A model generated the notes under the pieces. That model ran no database searches. It saw nothing but the letters and a program-made list of their open reading frames with translations, and was not told where the DNA came from. From Prochlorococcus sp. AG-409-P01 (lineage in GTDB: Bacteria > Cyanobacteriota > Cyanobacteriia > PCC-6307 > Cyanobiaceae), in assembly GCA_003215335.1 (NCBI GenBank), contig QCKM01000008.1, positions 1 to 64,000 on the forward strand: a DNA stretch of 64,000 nt. Direction: 5' to 3'. Of the stretch, positions 56,375 to 64,000 are shown one piece after another (positions within the stretch are counted from its first letter, which is position 1; every line of letters begins with the position of its first letter). The translations under genes and the position numbers were made by a program.

Positions 56375-57523
56375 ATGGATACGCCGAACAGCAATTATCA
56401 ACACAAGCCACATTTTACCCAGATGCAATTGATAGATATAGCCTCTCATTTTCTCGAGAAGTCTTGTATTAGAGAAATAATAGAAATTCAGATAGGCAAT
56501 ATTAATGATACATATTTAGTTACATTCACAAATAAACTTCATACAAATAAATACATTCTACAAAGATTAAATATGAATATTTTTCCTTCTATTCAAAAGC
56601 TTATGAATAATTATTCAGTGGTTTCAGATCATCTTGTGAATAAACTAAACCTCGAATTTGAGAAGCCAGTATTTGAATTCAAGCCTATATGTCTACTTCA
56701 ACCTAAACAAAGTGAATCCTCTTATCTAACGAAGGATGAATCAATCTGGAGGATGATGAATTATATAGAAGGATATTGTATTACTGAAATGTGCAATTCA
56801 TCAGACTTAGTATTTCAGATAGGATACGGTCTGGGAACATTTCATTTTTATACACATGATCTTTCACATTATTTTCTCGAAGAAACAATTAATGACTTTC
56901 ACGTCTTGTCTAAATATTTAGCCTCTTATGACAGCATCCTCAACTCAACTCTTCTAGAAGATAATCATAAAATCGAGTTTTGTTCACATGTTATTCATCA
57001 TTACCGTTCAGATTTTTATTATTTTGAGCACGCTCTCTCTATAGGCGCAATACATAAATCCGTTGTACATGGAGACCCAAAAATAAGCAATTTTATTTTT
57101 GATAGTATGTCTGATCGTTTTCTTTCCTTGATTGATTTGGATACAGTATCACCAGGTTTGATTTATTTTGATCTCGGTGACTGTGTAAGGTCATGTTGTA
57201 ATCTGCTAGGAGAGGATACACAACTATTTAGTGATGTTGAATTTGATATAAATTCATTCGAACTGTTGTTTAAGGGTTATCTTTCAACATATGGTAGCTT
57301 TATTTCCGTCTCTGATATTGAACCTATATCTGAGGCTGTTCAATTACTGCCATTTGAACTTGGAGTGCGTTTCTTTACAGATTACTTATGTGGTAATACT
57401 AATTTTAAGACAAATTATCCTTCTCAGAATTTAGATCGTGCATATGTTCAGTTTCTACTATATAAAAGTATATTAAGTCAAAAGCATAGTATCATTTCAA
57501 TACTAAATGATTTAATTCAATAA
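56375..57523 (+). CDS. NahK-like phosphotransferase (sugar kinase of the APH fold)
   Basis: A 382-residue protein: IGNINDTYLV near residue 41 and YILQRLNMNIFPSIQKLMNN near 63 match the N-terminus of N-acetylhexosamine 1-kinases. SVVHGDPKISNFIFD (catalytic Asp, Asn) near 230 and SLIDLDTVSPGLIYFDLGD (metal Asp) near 252 are the APH-type kinase site. NahK-type enzymes phosphorylate a sugar at C1. The substrate here is unknown. It is 80 bp after the GpsA-like gene and 3 bp before the next gene. Confidence 0.75.
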   Translation: MDTPNSNYQHKPHFTQMQLIDIASHFLEKSCIREIIEIQIGNINDTYLVTFTNKLHTNKYILQRLNMNIFPSIQKLMNNYSVVSDHLVNKLNLEFEKPVFEFKPICLLQPKQSESSYLTKDESIWRMMNYIEGYCITEMCNSSDLVFQIGYGLGTFHFYTHDLSHYFLEETINDFHVLSKYLASYDSILNSTLLEDNHKIEFCSHVIHHYRSDFYYFEHALSIGAIHKSVVHGDPKISNFIFDSMSDRFLSLIDLDTVSPGLIYFDLGDCVRSCCNLLGEDTQLFSDVEFDINSFELLFKGYLSTYGSFISVSDIEPISEAVQLLPFELGVRFFTDYLCGNTNFKTNYPSQNLDRAYVQFLLYKSILSQKHSIISILNDLIQ

Positions 57524-57526
57524 TTT

Positions 57527-58069
57527 ATGGCAAGGCTTGCTATATCTACTAATAATATTCACGTATTGGAATCAGATGACATGGCAATTGGTAATAATAT
57601 TATCGGTAATTCAGCATATGTTTGGAAATATGGTGGCGACCTAACACTAGACTTTAGCTTTAGATCTACCCGTAAATCCGATTTTGATGATTTAGTTCCT
57701 ATTAATGACCATACGTTTCAATCACCTAGTTTCATTTCATTCAACCAAACATGCTTCCAGGCATTAATTTATCAACCAAAACAAACTATGTATTGGAGGC
57801 TCAGAGTTTCTATGGCAAAGACTTTAAGCATTGATTTCTATCCTCACTCTGATAAGAAAAAATCTATAATAATTCTAGAAAATAGACCAAACATATCCAT
57901 TGAAACTTCTGGTGAAATGCTTACTTGTCATACGCATATCAAAATGAGCCAATGGTACACATCCAAGTCTGAACCAATCATAGAAATGTCTGCAGTATTG
58001 GATATTCGCCAACTAGGTTCAAGTAATTGGACTTGTAAGCAATCTACTATTTCCAACTCACTAGAATGA
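57527..58069 (+). CDS. Unknown protein in the StpA/GpsA/kinase locus
   Basis: A 180-residue protein, MARLAISTNNIHVLESDDMA at the start, with alternating beta-strand-like sequence (YVWKYGGDLTLDFSF, TMYWRLRVSMAKTLSIDFYP) and no membrane helix or signal. I do not recognise a family. It follows the kinase by 3 bp and is almost certainly translated from the same mRNA, so it belongs to the same process. Confidence 0.65.
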   Translation: MARLAISTNNIHVLESDDMAIGNNIIGNSAYVWKYGGDLTLDFSFRSTRKSDFDDLVPINDHTFQSPSFISFNQTCFQALIYQPKQTMYWRLRVSMAKTLSIDFYPHSDKKKSIIILENRPNISIETSGEMLTCHTHIKMSQWYTSKSEPIIEMSAVLDIRQLGSSNWTCKQSTISNSLE

Positions 58070-58110
58070 ATAATTGAACAAACTAATTTAATGGATATTA
58101 TATTTGATTT

Positions 58111-58365
58111 TTAATTTGTATCTGATTTGGTGTGTATAGTTAAAACATCTTTATTGATATCCTTTAGGGAGTTATTGATTCCTGTAATCGAATATGCAAT
58201 AGAAACTACTGATATTATAAGTATTAAATTGTACAGGGACTTGCCATGTTTTTGGGCTAGTATCTCAAGGTCAGTATCCATAATATAATCAATTAACCTT
58301 AATAGTCTCTTCCTAAATCTTGGGATAAATAAATTCCTCATTTTCCTAGCCAATGTACTTCTCAC
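58111..58365 (-). CDS. Small membrane-anchored protein (84 aa), unknown
   Basis: GTG start; a very basic N-terminus (MRSTLARKMRNLFIPRFRKR) is followed by one helix near residues 46-63 (LILIISVVSIAYSITGI) and a short charged end. It lies 13 bp after a second small gene on the same strand. Not recognised. Confidence 0.55.
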   Translation of the reverse strand: MRSTLARKMRNLFIPRFRKRLLRLIDYIMDTDLEILAQKHGKSLYNLILIISVVSIAYSITGINNSLKDINKDVLTIHTKSDTN

Positions 58366-58378
58366 TTGGATTTGATTT

Positions 58379-58525
58379 TTATTCTAATTCCAGGGTCCTT
58401 GCAGCGACACTGACCTCTTGACTATTCTCATTTGTACGTAGAACTGCGTCAGCTAGATCTTTTGCTAGTTCTTCTTTGATTGCCGACATGGCTGCTGAAA
58501 GTGGACAAGTTACCTCTTCACTCAT
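58379..58525 (-). CDS. Small acidic protein (48 aa), unknown
   Basis: The minus strand reads MSEEVTCPLSAAMSAIKEEL, then AKDLADAVLRTNENSQEVSV and a short end (AARTLELE). A helical, acidic, compact sequence, found only by reading this strand. It is 13 bp upstream of the membrane gene, so the two may form a small operon. Confidence 0.5.
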   Translation of the reverse strand: MSEEVTCPLSAAMSAIKEELAKDLADAVLRTNENSQEVSVAARTLELE

Positions 58526-58725
58526 GATGCATGCAATGATTTTTTTGAATTATCGCCAACTTATTTGCATCTGCCGTCTACCTTTACAAGATTGTTTTAA
58601 ATACATGGCCTTTGTTCGGTACAGGATATATAAGCGTTATTTTCTTTACTATTGCTAAAGGTTTGCCGGTTTTCGTGAATAGTGATTGCTGAGGCGAGCT
58701 ACCGCTTTTTCTAGGGACTTTTTGC

Positions 58726-58962
58726 TTAGGCCGCTTCGGAAATTATATTTGCATCATGAGATCTCCAGTATTCCATTTCTTCTTTACTCCACTGTAATTG
58801 GTAAATCACAGTTTCACTGCCATTTGACTGGGTGGAACGCCAATGAGTACCTTGTTTTAGGTAGCCAGCTCTTCTCCAGGTCTGAAGGGTTTTTACATCT
58901 ACATTCAAGTGTCGACAAGCATCATCTGCTGTGCCCCAGCGGTGGTTGCTCATTACGGACAT
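58726..58962 (-). CDS. Helix-turn-helix DNA-binding protein
   Basis: About 78 residues from MSVMSNHRWGTADDACRHL. DDACRHLNVDVKTLQTWRRAGYL looks like an excisionase/MerR-type winged helix, with a hydrophobic core after it (VIYQLQWSKEEMEYW). The frame is open for 39 more codons upstream, but that part is basic and unlike a protein, so the ATG at 58962 (or three codons later) is preferred. It may control the neighbouring small genes. Confidence 0.65.
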   Translation of the reverse strand: MSVMSNHRWGTADDACRHLNVDVKTLQTWRRAGYLKQGTHWRSTQSNGSETVIYQLQWSKEEMEYWRSHDANIISEAA

Positions 58963-59109
58963 GATTTTTCTTATAAATACCGTTATTCTCTGGATTAGCA
59001 AGCTTCTACGTGTTAGGTTCAACACTAATTTTAGATTGATTACCCTATTACAATCATTAACGTTGTATGTACTTCTCATTTAAATACTGATTTACCTATC
59101 TCATTAGTG

Positions 59110-59490
59110 ATGTCAAATACAATTTTTTTTAAAATTACAATAACTTTCTCTTGTATTTTTTCTTTTATATCCTGGTTTAATTTCTATTTAAATGGCATAT
59201 TGCTATGGATTCCAACCGGTGTATCACTGCTAATAATACTCTTATGTATATTTAAGGGTCCTTATTTTGTTAATAAACTATTTTTTATACCTGGACTTAA
59301 TTTTTCACCATCAAAGATCCTTCTTAGAATATCTGCTTTTATTTATTTCTTCTCATCTATGCATGGTATGATATTTACACTTTGGCATGTTCCGATTAAT
59401 GATAAAAGTGTAATGGCTTTTCCTATTATTATAATGGCTTGCATTTTCTCTGGTGCAATTTTAAGCCTTATTCAGGTAACTAGAATATGA
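59110..59490 (+). CDS. Hypothetical membrane protein (126 aa)
   Basis: Begins MSNTIFFKITITFSCIFSFI at 59110 (a GTG one codon earlier is possible) and has four hydrophobic segments near residues 5-25, 32-50, 70-88 and 98-118. It is low in GC and rich in Ile and Phe. Not recognised. Confidence 0.6.
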   Translation: MSNTIFFKITITFSCIFSFISWFNFYLNGILLWIPTGVSLLIILLCIFKGPYFVNKLFFIPGLNFSPSKILLRISAFIYFFSSMHGMIFTLWHVPINDKSVMAFPIIIMACIFSGAILSLIQVTRI

Positions 59491-59603
59491 AGTAAAATAT
59501 CTTCTAATCCTGTTTGTTTATTTTATTAGCAATTCAGAACATTCATTTCTTCAATAGCATATAATAAAATCTCAATTCTTAATAGCACCTCTTTAAACGA
59601 GCC

Positions 59604-59759
59604 ATGACAGGATATCTTCTTTTGTTTTTATTTATAAGCATCATTTCTTTTATTGGTTATCGTTTTTATAGGGCTGAAGTCAATTATCAAATGAAAACTA
59701 GACCTAAACCATATTTAAAATATAGACGAGGTTATAAAAGGACACATAGAATTAAATAA
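59604..59759 (+). CDS. Small single-helix membrane protein (51 aa)
   Basis: ATG at 59604 reads MTGYLLLFLFISIISFIGYR, then a strongly basic tail (KPYLKYRRGYKRTHRIK). The helix-then-basic-tail shape is a clean inner-membrane pattern, with the tail inside. Not recognised. Confidence 0.55.
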   Translation: MTGYLLLFLFISIISFIGYRFYRAEVNYQMKTRPKPYLKYRRGYKRTHRIK

Positions 59760-59796
59760 ACTGTTATCTGTAATAAACAAATTTGATGAGCCCAAT

Positions 59797-59841
59797 ATTA
59801 ATACTAAATTTAGTATTAATTTAGTATTAATATTAATACTA
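59797..59841. repeat. Two adjoining perfect palindromes of a 10-bp half-site
   Basis: 59797-59820 is a 24-bp perfect palindrome (ATTAATACTA, AATT, TAGTATTAAT), and 59822-59841 is a 20-bp perfect palindrome of the same half-site in reverse order. So four copies of TAGTATTAAT or its complement sit within 45 bp. It lies between a small membrane gene and the NdhF-like gene. Confidence 0.75.
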
Positions 59842-59903
59842 GTACTTTTCTCATAGGCGTTAGTATAATTATGTAGGAAATTTAATTCATAGCCAGTCAA
59901 ATA

Positions 59904-60776
59904 ATGGAACTTCGTTTTATGCTCGCATACCTTGTCCCATCTTTACCATTCCTTTCATCTACTCTGCTTGGATTCCTTCTTTTGTTGTTTCCAAAGACTG
60001 TCAAAAGGCTTGGCAAGCCTGTTTCTGCTCTCACTCTTTTGTTTTTGACCCTTTCAGCTTTATTAAGTATATGGCTAACGCTTACCTCTATAAATGAACA
60101 TTTAAACTTAACCACTCATTTGTTTTCTGACTTAGAAATATTAGACCATTCATTCGACATCGCTTTTCACCTTGACTCTATATTTTTTTATTCTCTTAGT
60201 GTTTTAACTACACTCTCATTGATTTTTCTTTTTTTCGCGCAAAGGTTCCTTTCAGGAAAAAAAGTGTATGTTCCATTTGTTATTCTAGCAGGCCTTTATT
60301 TTGGTCTTGTTTATTTAATGTTTGGATTAGCAGATATATATCAATTAACCATAGTCTATGTAGCCTTAGCTATACCAACATACTTCATGAATGGCATATT
60401 GACGGATGAATTCAAATTGTCTAATAGTATAAGCAATCTTTTCAAGCTTGATTATTTAGCTGTTATTTTTTTCCCACTGGCAACATTCAAGTTGGCAACT
60501 GGATCAGATACATTTTTTATTGTTGACATTTTAGATCAAAATAATTCAATTCTTTCTAATCTTAATCTAATTAGTTCACACATATCTATATTCATCTTTC
60601 TTTTGCTAGCAATAGTACCAAAGATAGTCCAATTCCCCTTTTTGTTGCTAACGCCCTCTAAATCCTCAACATCACCTGATTCTCTATTGGCAGTTTTCTC
60701 TCTAGCAAACTTCTTTGTAATTATTTACCTTGTTTTAAGATTCTCGGCTCTATTCAATTTCTATCTCATTAACTGA
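59904..60776 (+). CDS. Short NdhF/NuoL-like membrane protein
   Basis: A 290-residue, about eight-helix protein that starts ELRFMLAYLVPSLPFLSSTL like the N-terminus of proton-pumping NDH-1 subunits. VPKIVQFPFLLLTPSKSSTS near 243 and PDSLLAVFSLANFFVIIYLVLR near 263 echo the [23 protein letters not shown] segment of NdhF/NuoL, but with several key residues changed. Real NdhF is over 600 residues, so this is a truncated or specialised paralogue. Function unknown. Confidence 0.65.
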   Translation: MELRFMLAYLVPSLPFLSSTLLGFLLLLFPKTVKRLGKPVSALTLLFLTLSALLSIWLTLTSINEHLNLTTHLFSDLEILDHSFDIAFHLDSIFFYSLSVLTTLSLIFLFFAQRFLSGKKVYVPFVILAGLYFGLVYLMFGLADIYQLTIVYVALAIPTYFMNGILTDEFKLSNSISNLFKLDYLAVIFFPLATFKLATGSDTFFIVDILDQNNSILSNLNLISSHISIFIFLLLAIVPKIVQFPFLLLTPSKSSTSPDSLLAVFSLANFFVIIYLVLRFSALFNFYLIN

Positions 60777-60857
60777 CCACTCTTATTAATTATTAGCTAT
60801 TCGTATGGCCAATTCATATCGCTCCTGATATTATTATGATTGCCTACTTTGCTCCTT

Positions 60858-61181
60858 ATGGAAAATCTATCACTTATTAAATTTAGCTCTGAGGATTGTG
60901 GAACCTGTCACAAAATGAGTCACTACGACTCTAAGGTTTCACAGGAAGTTGGATGTGAATTTATCAGTGTAATCCTGCAAGATGTTCAATCATACAGGCA
61001 ATACCGTAAGATCCTTCTTTCTAAATACCCTACAAAAGAAGGTATGGGATGGCCTACCTATCTTCTCGTTACTGATCCACTTGGAGAATTCACTATATAT
61101 GGTGAGATTAAGGGAGGGATGCCTAAAGGTGATTTTCGAAACAAGCTTACTGAATTAGTAGAATCAGCCAAGAATAAATAA
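60858..61181 (+). CDS. Thioredoxin-like protein
   Basis: About 107 residues from the ATG at 60858 (MENLSLIKFSSEDCGTCHKM). The CGTC redox motif sits after a beta strand, and GWPTYLLVTDPLGE near 73 gives the cis-Pro-like loop (WPT). A small cytoplasmic thiol-disulfide protein or peroxiredoxin partner. It follows the NdhF-like gene on the same strand and converges with mfd. Confidence 0.8.
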   Translation: MENLSLIKFSSEDCGTCHKMSHYDSKVSQEVGCEFISVILQDVQSYRQYRKILLSKYPTKEGMGWPTYLLVTDPLGEFTIYGEIKGGMPKGDFRNKLTELVESAKNK

Positions 61182-61190
61182 TATTAATGA

Positions 61191-64000
61191 TTATCCATTT
61201 TGTAAATCATTTGTTGCCTGCATAGTTGAACTCATTTGTGAAAACCAGTCAATAAGTTGTTCTAATTGTTTGTCAATTGGCAAATTTGTAAGTCCCCGTA
61301 CTAGTACTTTGGCTTTTAGTCCTGATTCTTTCTGATATATCAGCCTTCCATGTAAATGACTGGGCAACCCTTTCCTCAAATATCTAAATGCAGATTCTTC
61401 CATTTGTGTATCCATAATTATGTTTGCTTCATTTCTTCTGATTCTTGAGAAGCCATTGGCCTTTGCTAGTAATTTTAATTTCATCAGCACTATTAGAGAT
61501 TCAACTGCTTTTGGCAACGATCCGTATCGATCTGTCCAGACAGCAGCAAGATCAAACAACTCATCCATACTCTTACAATCTGATGCTGCTCTATAGGCTG
61601 ATATTTTTTCTTCGCTATCTGTTATCCAATCCGCTGGAATAAATGCTGTTATAGGTAGATCTATCTGTGTATCATCTACAGGTGTTATTTTCTCACCCTG
61701 AACATTTGCTAATTCTTCTTGTAGCATCTCCATATATAAATCAAAGCCTATTAACTCCATCTGTCCACTTTGTTCTACACCAAGTAAATTTCCAACTCCT
61801 CTTATTTCCATATCTCTCATTGCTAATTGATATCCACTGCCCAGTTGTGTGAACTCTTGGATTGCCCTTAACCTCTGTCTTGCATTAGCACTTAATTTTT
61901 CTTGTGTTGGATAAAACAACCATGCATGTGCTTGAACACCACTTCTTCCAACCCTTCCTCTTAATTGATACAGCTGTGCTAAACCAAATTTATGTGCATC
62001 TTCAATCAGAATTGTATTGACTCTTGGTATATCCAAACCACTTTCAACAATTGTGGTGCATAACATCAAATCTGCTTCACCTGCATTAAAAGCTACCATT
62101 GCATTTTCTAATTCTCCTTCATGCATTTGACCATGAGCTACTATTAATTTTAGGGTTGGAAGCATTTGTCTTAAATCTGTAGCTACTCTTTCGATACTTT
62201 GTATTCTTGGCACAACATAGAAAACTTGGCCACCTCGATCAATCTCCTGCCTAATTGCACTCCTGACGACCTCGCTATCTAATTCGGCTAAGTGTGTTTT
62301 GATTGGTCTTCTTGAAGGAGGTGGAGTTGTAATCAAACTCATTTCTCTTACACCTGATAAGCTCATATATAATGTTCTTGGAATAGGTGTTGCCGATAAT
62401 GTAAGTACATCTACGTTGCTTTTTATGCTTTTTATCTTTTCTTTCTGCTTTACACCAAACCTTTGCTCTTCATCTACTACTAGCAGGCCTAGATCTTTAA
62501 ATTGTATTTTCTTATTTAAGAGTAGATGTGTCCCTATTAAAAGATCTACTTTGCCTTGCCTTAAGCCATTCGATATGTCTTCTTTTTCTTTAGATGTGCG
62601 AAACCTATTAAGTAGACTAAGTTTTATTGGGTATGCCGAGAATCTATCAGATAATGTTCTCCAATGTTGTTGAGATAATATTGTTGTAGGAGCCAAAAAA
62701 GCAACCTGTTTTCCAGATGTAATTGCTTTAAATATTGCACGTATAGCTACTTCAGTCTTTCCAAAACCAACATCTCCACATATTAATCTATCCATTGGAA
62801 GATTTTTTTCCATGTCATTCTTCACATCATCTGCAGCTTTTTTTTGGTCAGGTGTTGTTTCATAGGGAAAAGAGTCTTCTAGTTCTCTTTGCCAAGGTCC
62901 ATCTGGGGGGAATGCATATCCTTTGGTTTTTAGCCTTTCCGCGTAAAGCCTTATCAGATCAGCTGCAACTTTTTTAATGGCTTTCGAAGCCCGTTCTTTG
63001 GCTTTTAGCCAGGAAGCACCTCCCATCTTATTGATTTTTGGACTCGTAGTTTCATTACTTCTGTATCTACCTAAGCTTCCTAATTGATCAGCTGCCACCC
63101 TTAGAAGTCCATCTAGATATTCAACAACTAAATAGTCTCTGTATTGATTGCTTATAGCAAATTTTTCCATTTTTATAAATCTTCCTATACCATGTGTTCG
63201 ATGAACAATGAAATCTCCTGGGTTTATCTTATTTGGATTAAGTGTTTTACTAGAACTCTTGTTCCTTCTTCTAATATATCCAGTCGACTCTAGAGATAAC
63301 CTACCAAAGAACTCCCTATCGGTTATTACGACAATTTTCCATGGTTTAAGATGCAGTCCTTCAAAGTCTATGTTGCTATTTATTTTTAATGCTACTGGAG
63401 TCTTCTGTTCCAGTAGCTTGTTTATAGAATTCAAATCATTGTTGTTTGGTATAAATTTCGCGAAACAGTCATGTTCTTCTAATAGTGCACAAGCTCTACT
63501 GGGTTGAGATGAGATAATCCAAATGTGTTGATTTTCTTTTTGATAGTCTTTTATTTTTTGTGCTGTTTTACCAAATTGATTCGCATACGTCTCAACTGCA
63601 TTAGTTGATAGGTTGAAATGGTTTTCTCCTATGAAATCATTTTCTAGTTCAGTTAGGTCAAAGCCATGAAAACTATTTATTTGTTTGTTACACTCCTCAG
63701 CTGTTCTAATAAGATTGTTAGGTAAAATAGTTTTCAAATCTAGTTCTTCATTATCACTTTTTTCACTTATTTCATTGTAATGTTCATTAGCATGTTCTGT
63801 CCATTTAGTGCAATGTGTATTGCATTGACTTCTTTCATCAACAACAACATAGTAATCTTTTGAGATGTAATCTAATAAATTAGCTGGACATTCCCAAGCG
63901 AGGCTTATAAATCTTTTCATACCTTCTGGTGTAAGACCTTCTTTTAACTCTTCATAAGCTTTTTGTCCCAGTAGTACTTCTATTTTTTTTTGATTGTATT
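61191..64000 (-). CDS. mfd: Transcription-repair coupling factor Mfd, N-terminus beyond window edge
   Basis: The minus-strand frame is open from its stop at 61191 to the right edge, about 936 codons, with no stop before 64000. Seen: the RNA-polymerase-interaction domain (NPGDFIVHRTHGIGRF), Walker A GDVGFGKTEVA, DEEQRFG (Walker B), TLSATPIPRTLYMSL, then CTTIVESGLDIPR and QLRGRVGRS of the translocase. The UvrB-like N-terminal domain is only partly in view. Mfd removes stalled RNA polymerase and recruits UvrA. The apparent start near 63920 is internal, because the frame continues upstream. Confidence 0.96.
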   Translation of the reverse strand, partial: YNQKKIEVLLGQKAYEELKEGLTPEGMKRFISLAWECPANLLDYISKDYYVVVDERSQCNTHCTKWTEHANEHYNEISEKSDNEELDLKTILPNNLIRTAEECNKQINSFHGFDLTELENDFIGENHFNLSTNAVETYANQFGKTAQKIKDYQKENQHIWIISSQPSRACALLEEHDCFAKFIPNNNDLNSINKLLEQKTPVALKINSNIDFEGLHLKPWKIVVITDREFFGRLSLESTGYIRRRNKSSSKTLNPNKINPGDFIVHRTHGIGRFIKMEKFAISNQYRDYLVVEYLDGLLRVAADQLGSLGRYRSNETTSPKINKMGGASWLKAKERASKAIKKVAADLIRLYAERLKTKGYAFPPDGPWQRELEDSFPYETTPDQKKAADDVKNDMEKNLPMDRLICGDVGFGKTEVAIRAIFKAITSGKQVAFLAPTTILSQQHWRTLSDRFSAYPIKLSLLNRFRTSKEKEDISNGLRQGKVDLLIGTHLLLNKKIQFKDLGLLVVDEEQRFGVKQKEKIKSIKSNVDVLTLSATPIPRTLYMSLSGVREMSLITTPPPSRRPIKTHLAELDSEVVRSAIRQEIDRGGQVFYVVPRIQSIERVATDLRQMLPTLKLIVAHGQMHEGELENAMVAFNAGEADLMLCTTIVESGLDIPRVNTILIEDAHKFGLAQLYQLRGRVGRSGVQAHAWLFYPTQEKLSANARQRLRAIQEFTQLGSGYQLAMRDMEIRGVGNLLGVEQSGQMELIGFDLYMEMLQEELANVQGEKITPVDDTQIDLPITAFIPADWITDSEEKISAYRAASDCKSMDELFDLAAVWTDRYGSLPKAVESLIVLMKLKLLAKANGFSRIRRNEANIIMDTQMEESAFRYLRKGLPSHLHGRLIYQKESGLKAKVLVRGLTNLPIDKQLEQLIDWFSQMSSTMQATNDLQNG

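Noticed and set aside
1-64000. CRISPR arrays, insertion sequences and prophage genes
   Set aside because: I saw no regular repeat-spacer array, transposase, integrase or phage structural gene anywhere in the window.

Overview
This window looks like the chromosome of a low-light-adapted marine Prochlorococcus. It is AT-rich and compact. It carries four tandem copies of the prochlorophyte antenna gene pcb, a cluster of four very short high-light-inducible (hli) genes, psbD-psbC, ycf4, petM, ycf39, a lycopene cyclase gene, split pntA and cobQ. Multiple pcb copies are typical of SS120/MIT9211/NATL-like lineages; I cannot name the strain from sequence alone.

Layout. At 1-4.6 kb are a 5-oxoprolinase/hydantoinase gene cut by the left edge and an ATP-grasp gene. 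At 4.8-12.2 kb is the pcb cluster, four minus-strand genes. Each has its own promoter-like block, a strikingly conserved leader and a matching GCCTCG terminator. Between the second and third copies lie three small membrane-protein genes and a decayed small gene. At 12.7-13.5 kb are four hli genes. From 14 to 43.7 kb is mostly core metabolism: ychF, an HlyD-type adaptor, polA, cysS, a sodium symporter, dxr, a thioredoxin-like ferredoxin, a YheT-type hydrolase, pntB/pntA2/pntA1, an SF2 helicase, NTRC, infA, ycf39, petM, trm1, an alpha/beta hydrolase, ilvN, a lipoprotein cyclophilin, ycf4, psbD-psbC, maf, cobQ and a [2Fe-2S] ferredoxin.

From 43.7 to 61 kb the window is more accessory and visibly richer in A+T. 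It holds a broken DUF938 methyltransferase gene, small orphan ORFs, two short-chain dehydrogenases (one protochlorophyllide-reductase-like), crtL, a mechanosensitive channel gene that appears frameshifted, an isochorismatase-like gene, a Fur regulator and an ArsS-like radical SAM gene. It also holds a StpA-like phosphatase gene divergent from a three-gene unit (glycerol-3-phosphate-dehydrogenase-like protein, NahK-like sugar kinase, unknown protein), several small orphan membrane proteins, a short NdhF-like protein and a thioredoxin-like protein. The window ends inside mfd.

Two things stand out. The first is the pcb regulatory architecture: a 46-bp block is identical in all four leaders, about 50 nt before each start codon. 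The second is the 53.3-58.1 kb divergent locus, which reads like an unusual solute or glycoside phosphate pathway built from a StpA-type phosphatase, a GpsA-like protein and a hexosamine-kinase-like enzyme.
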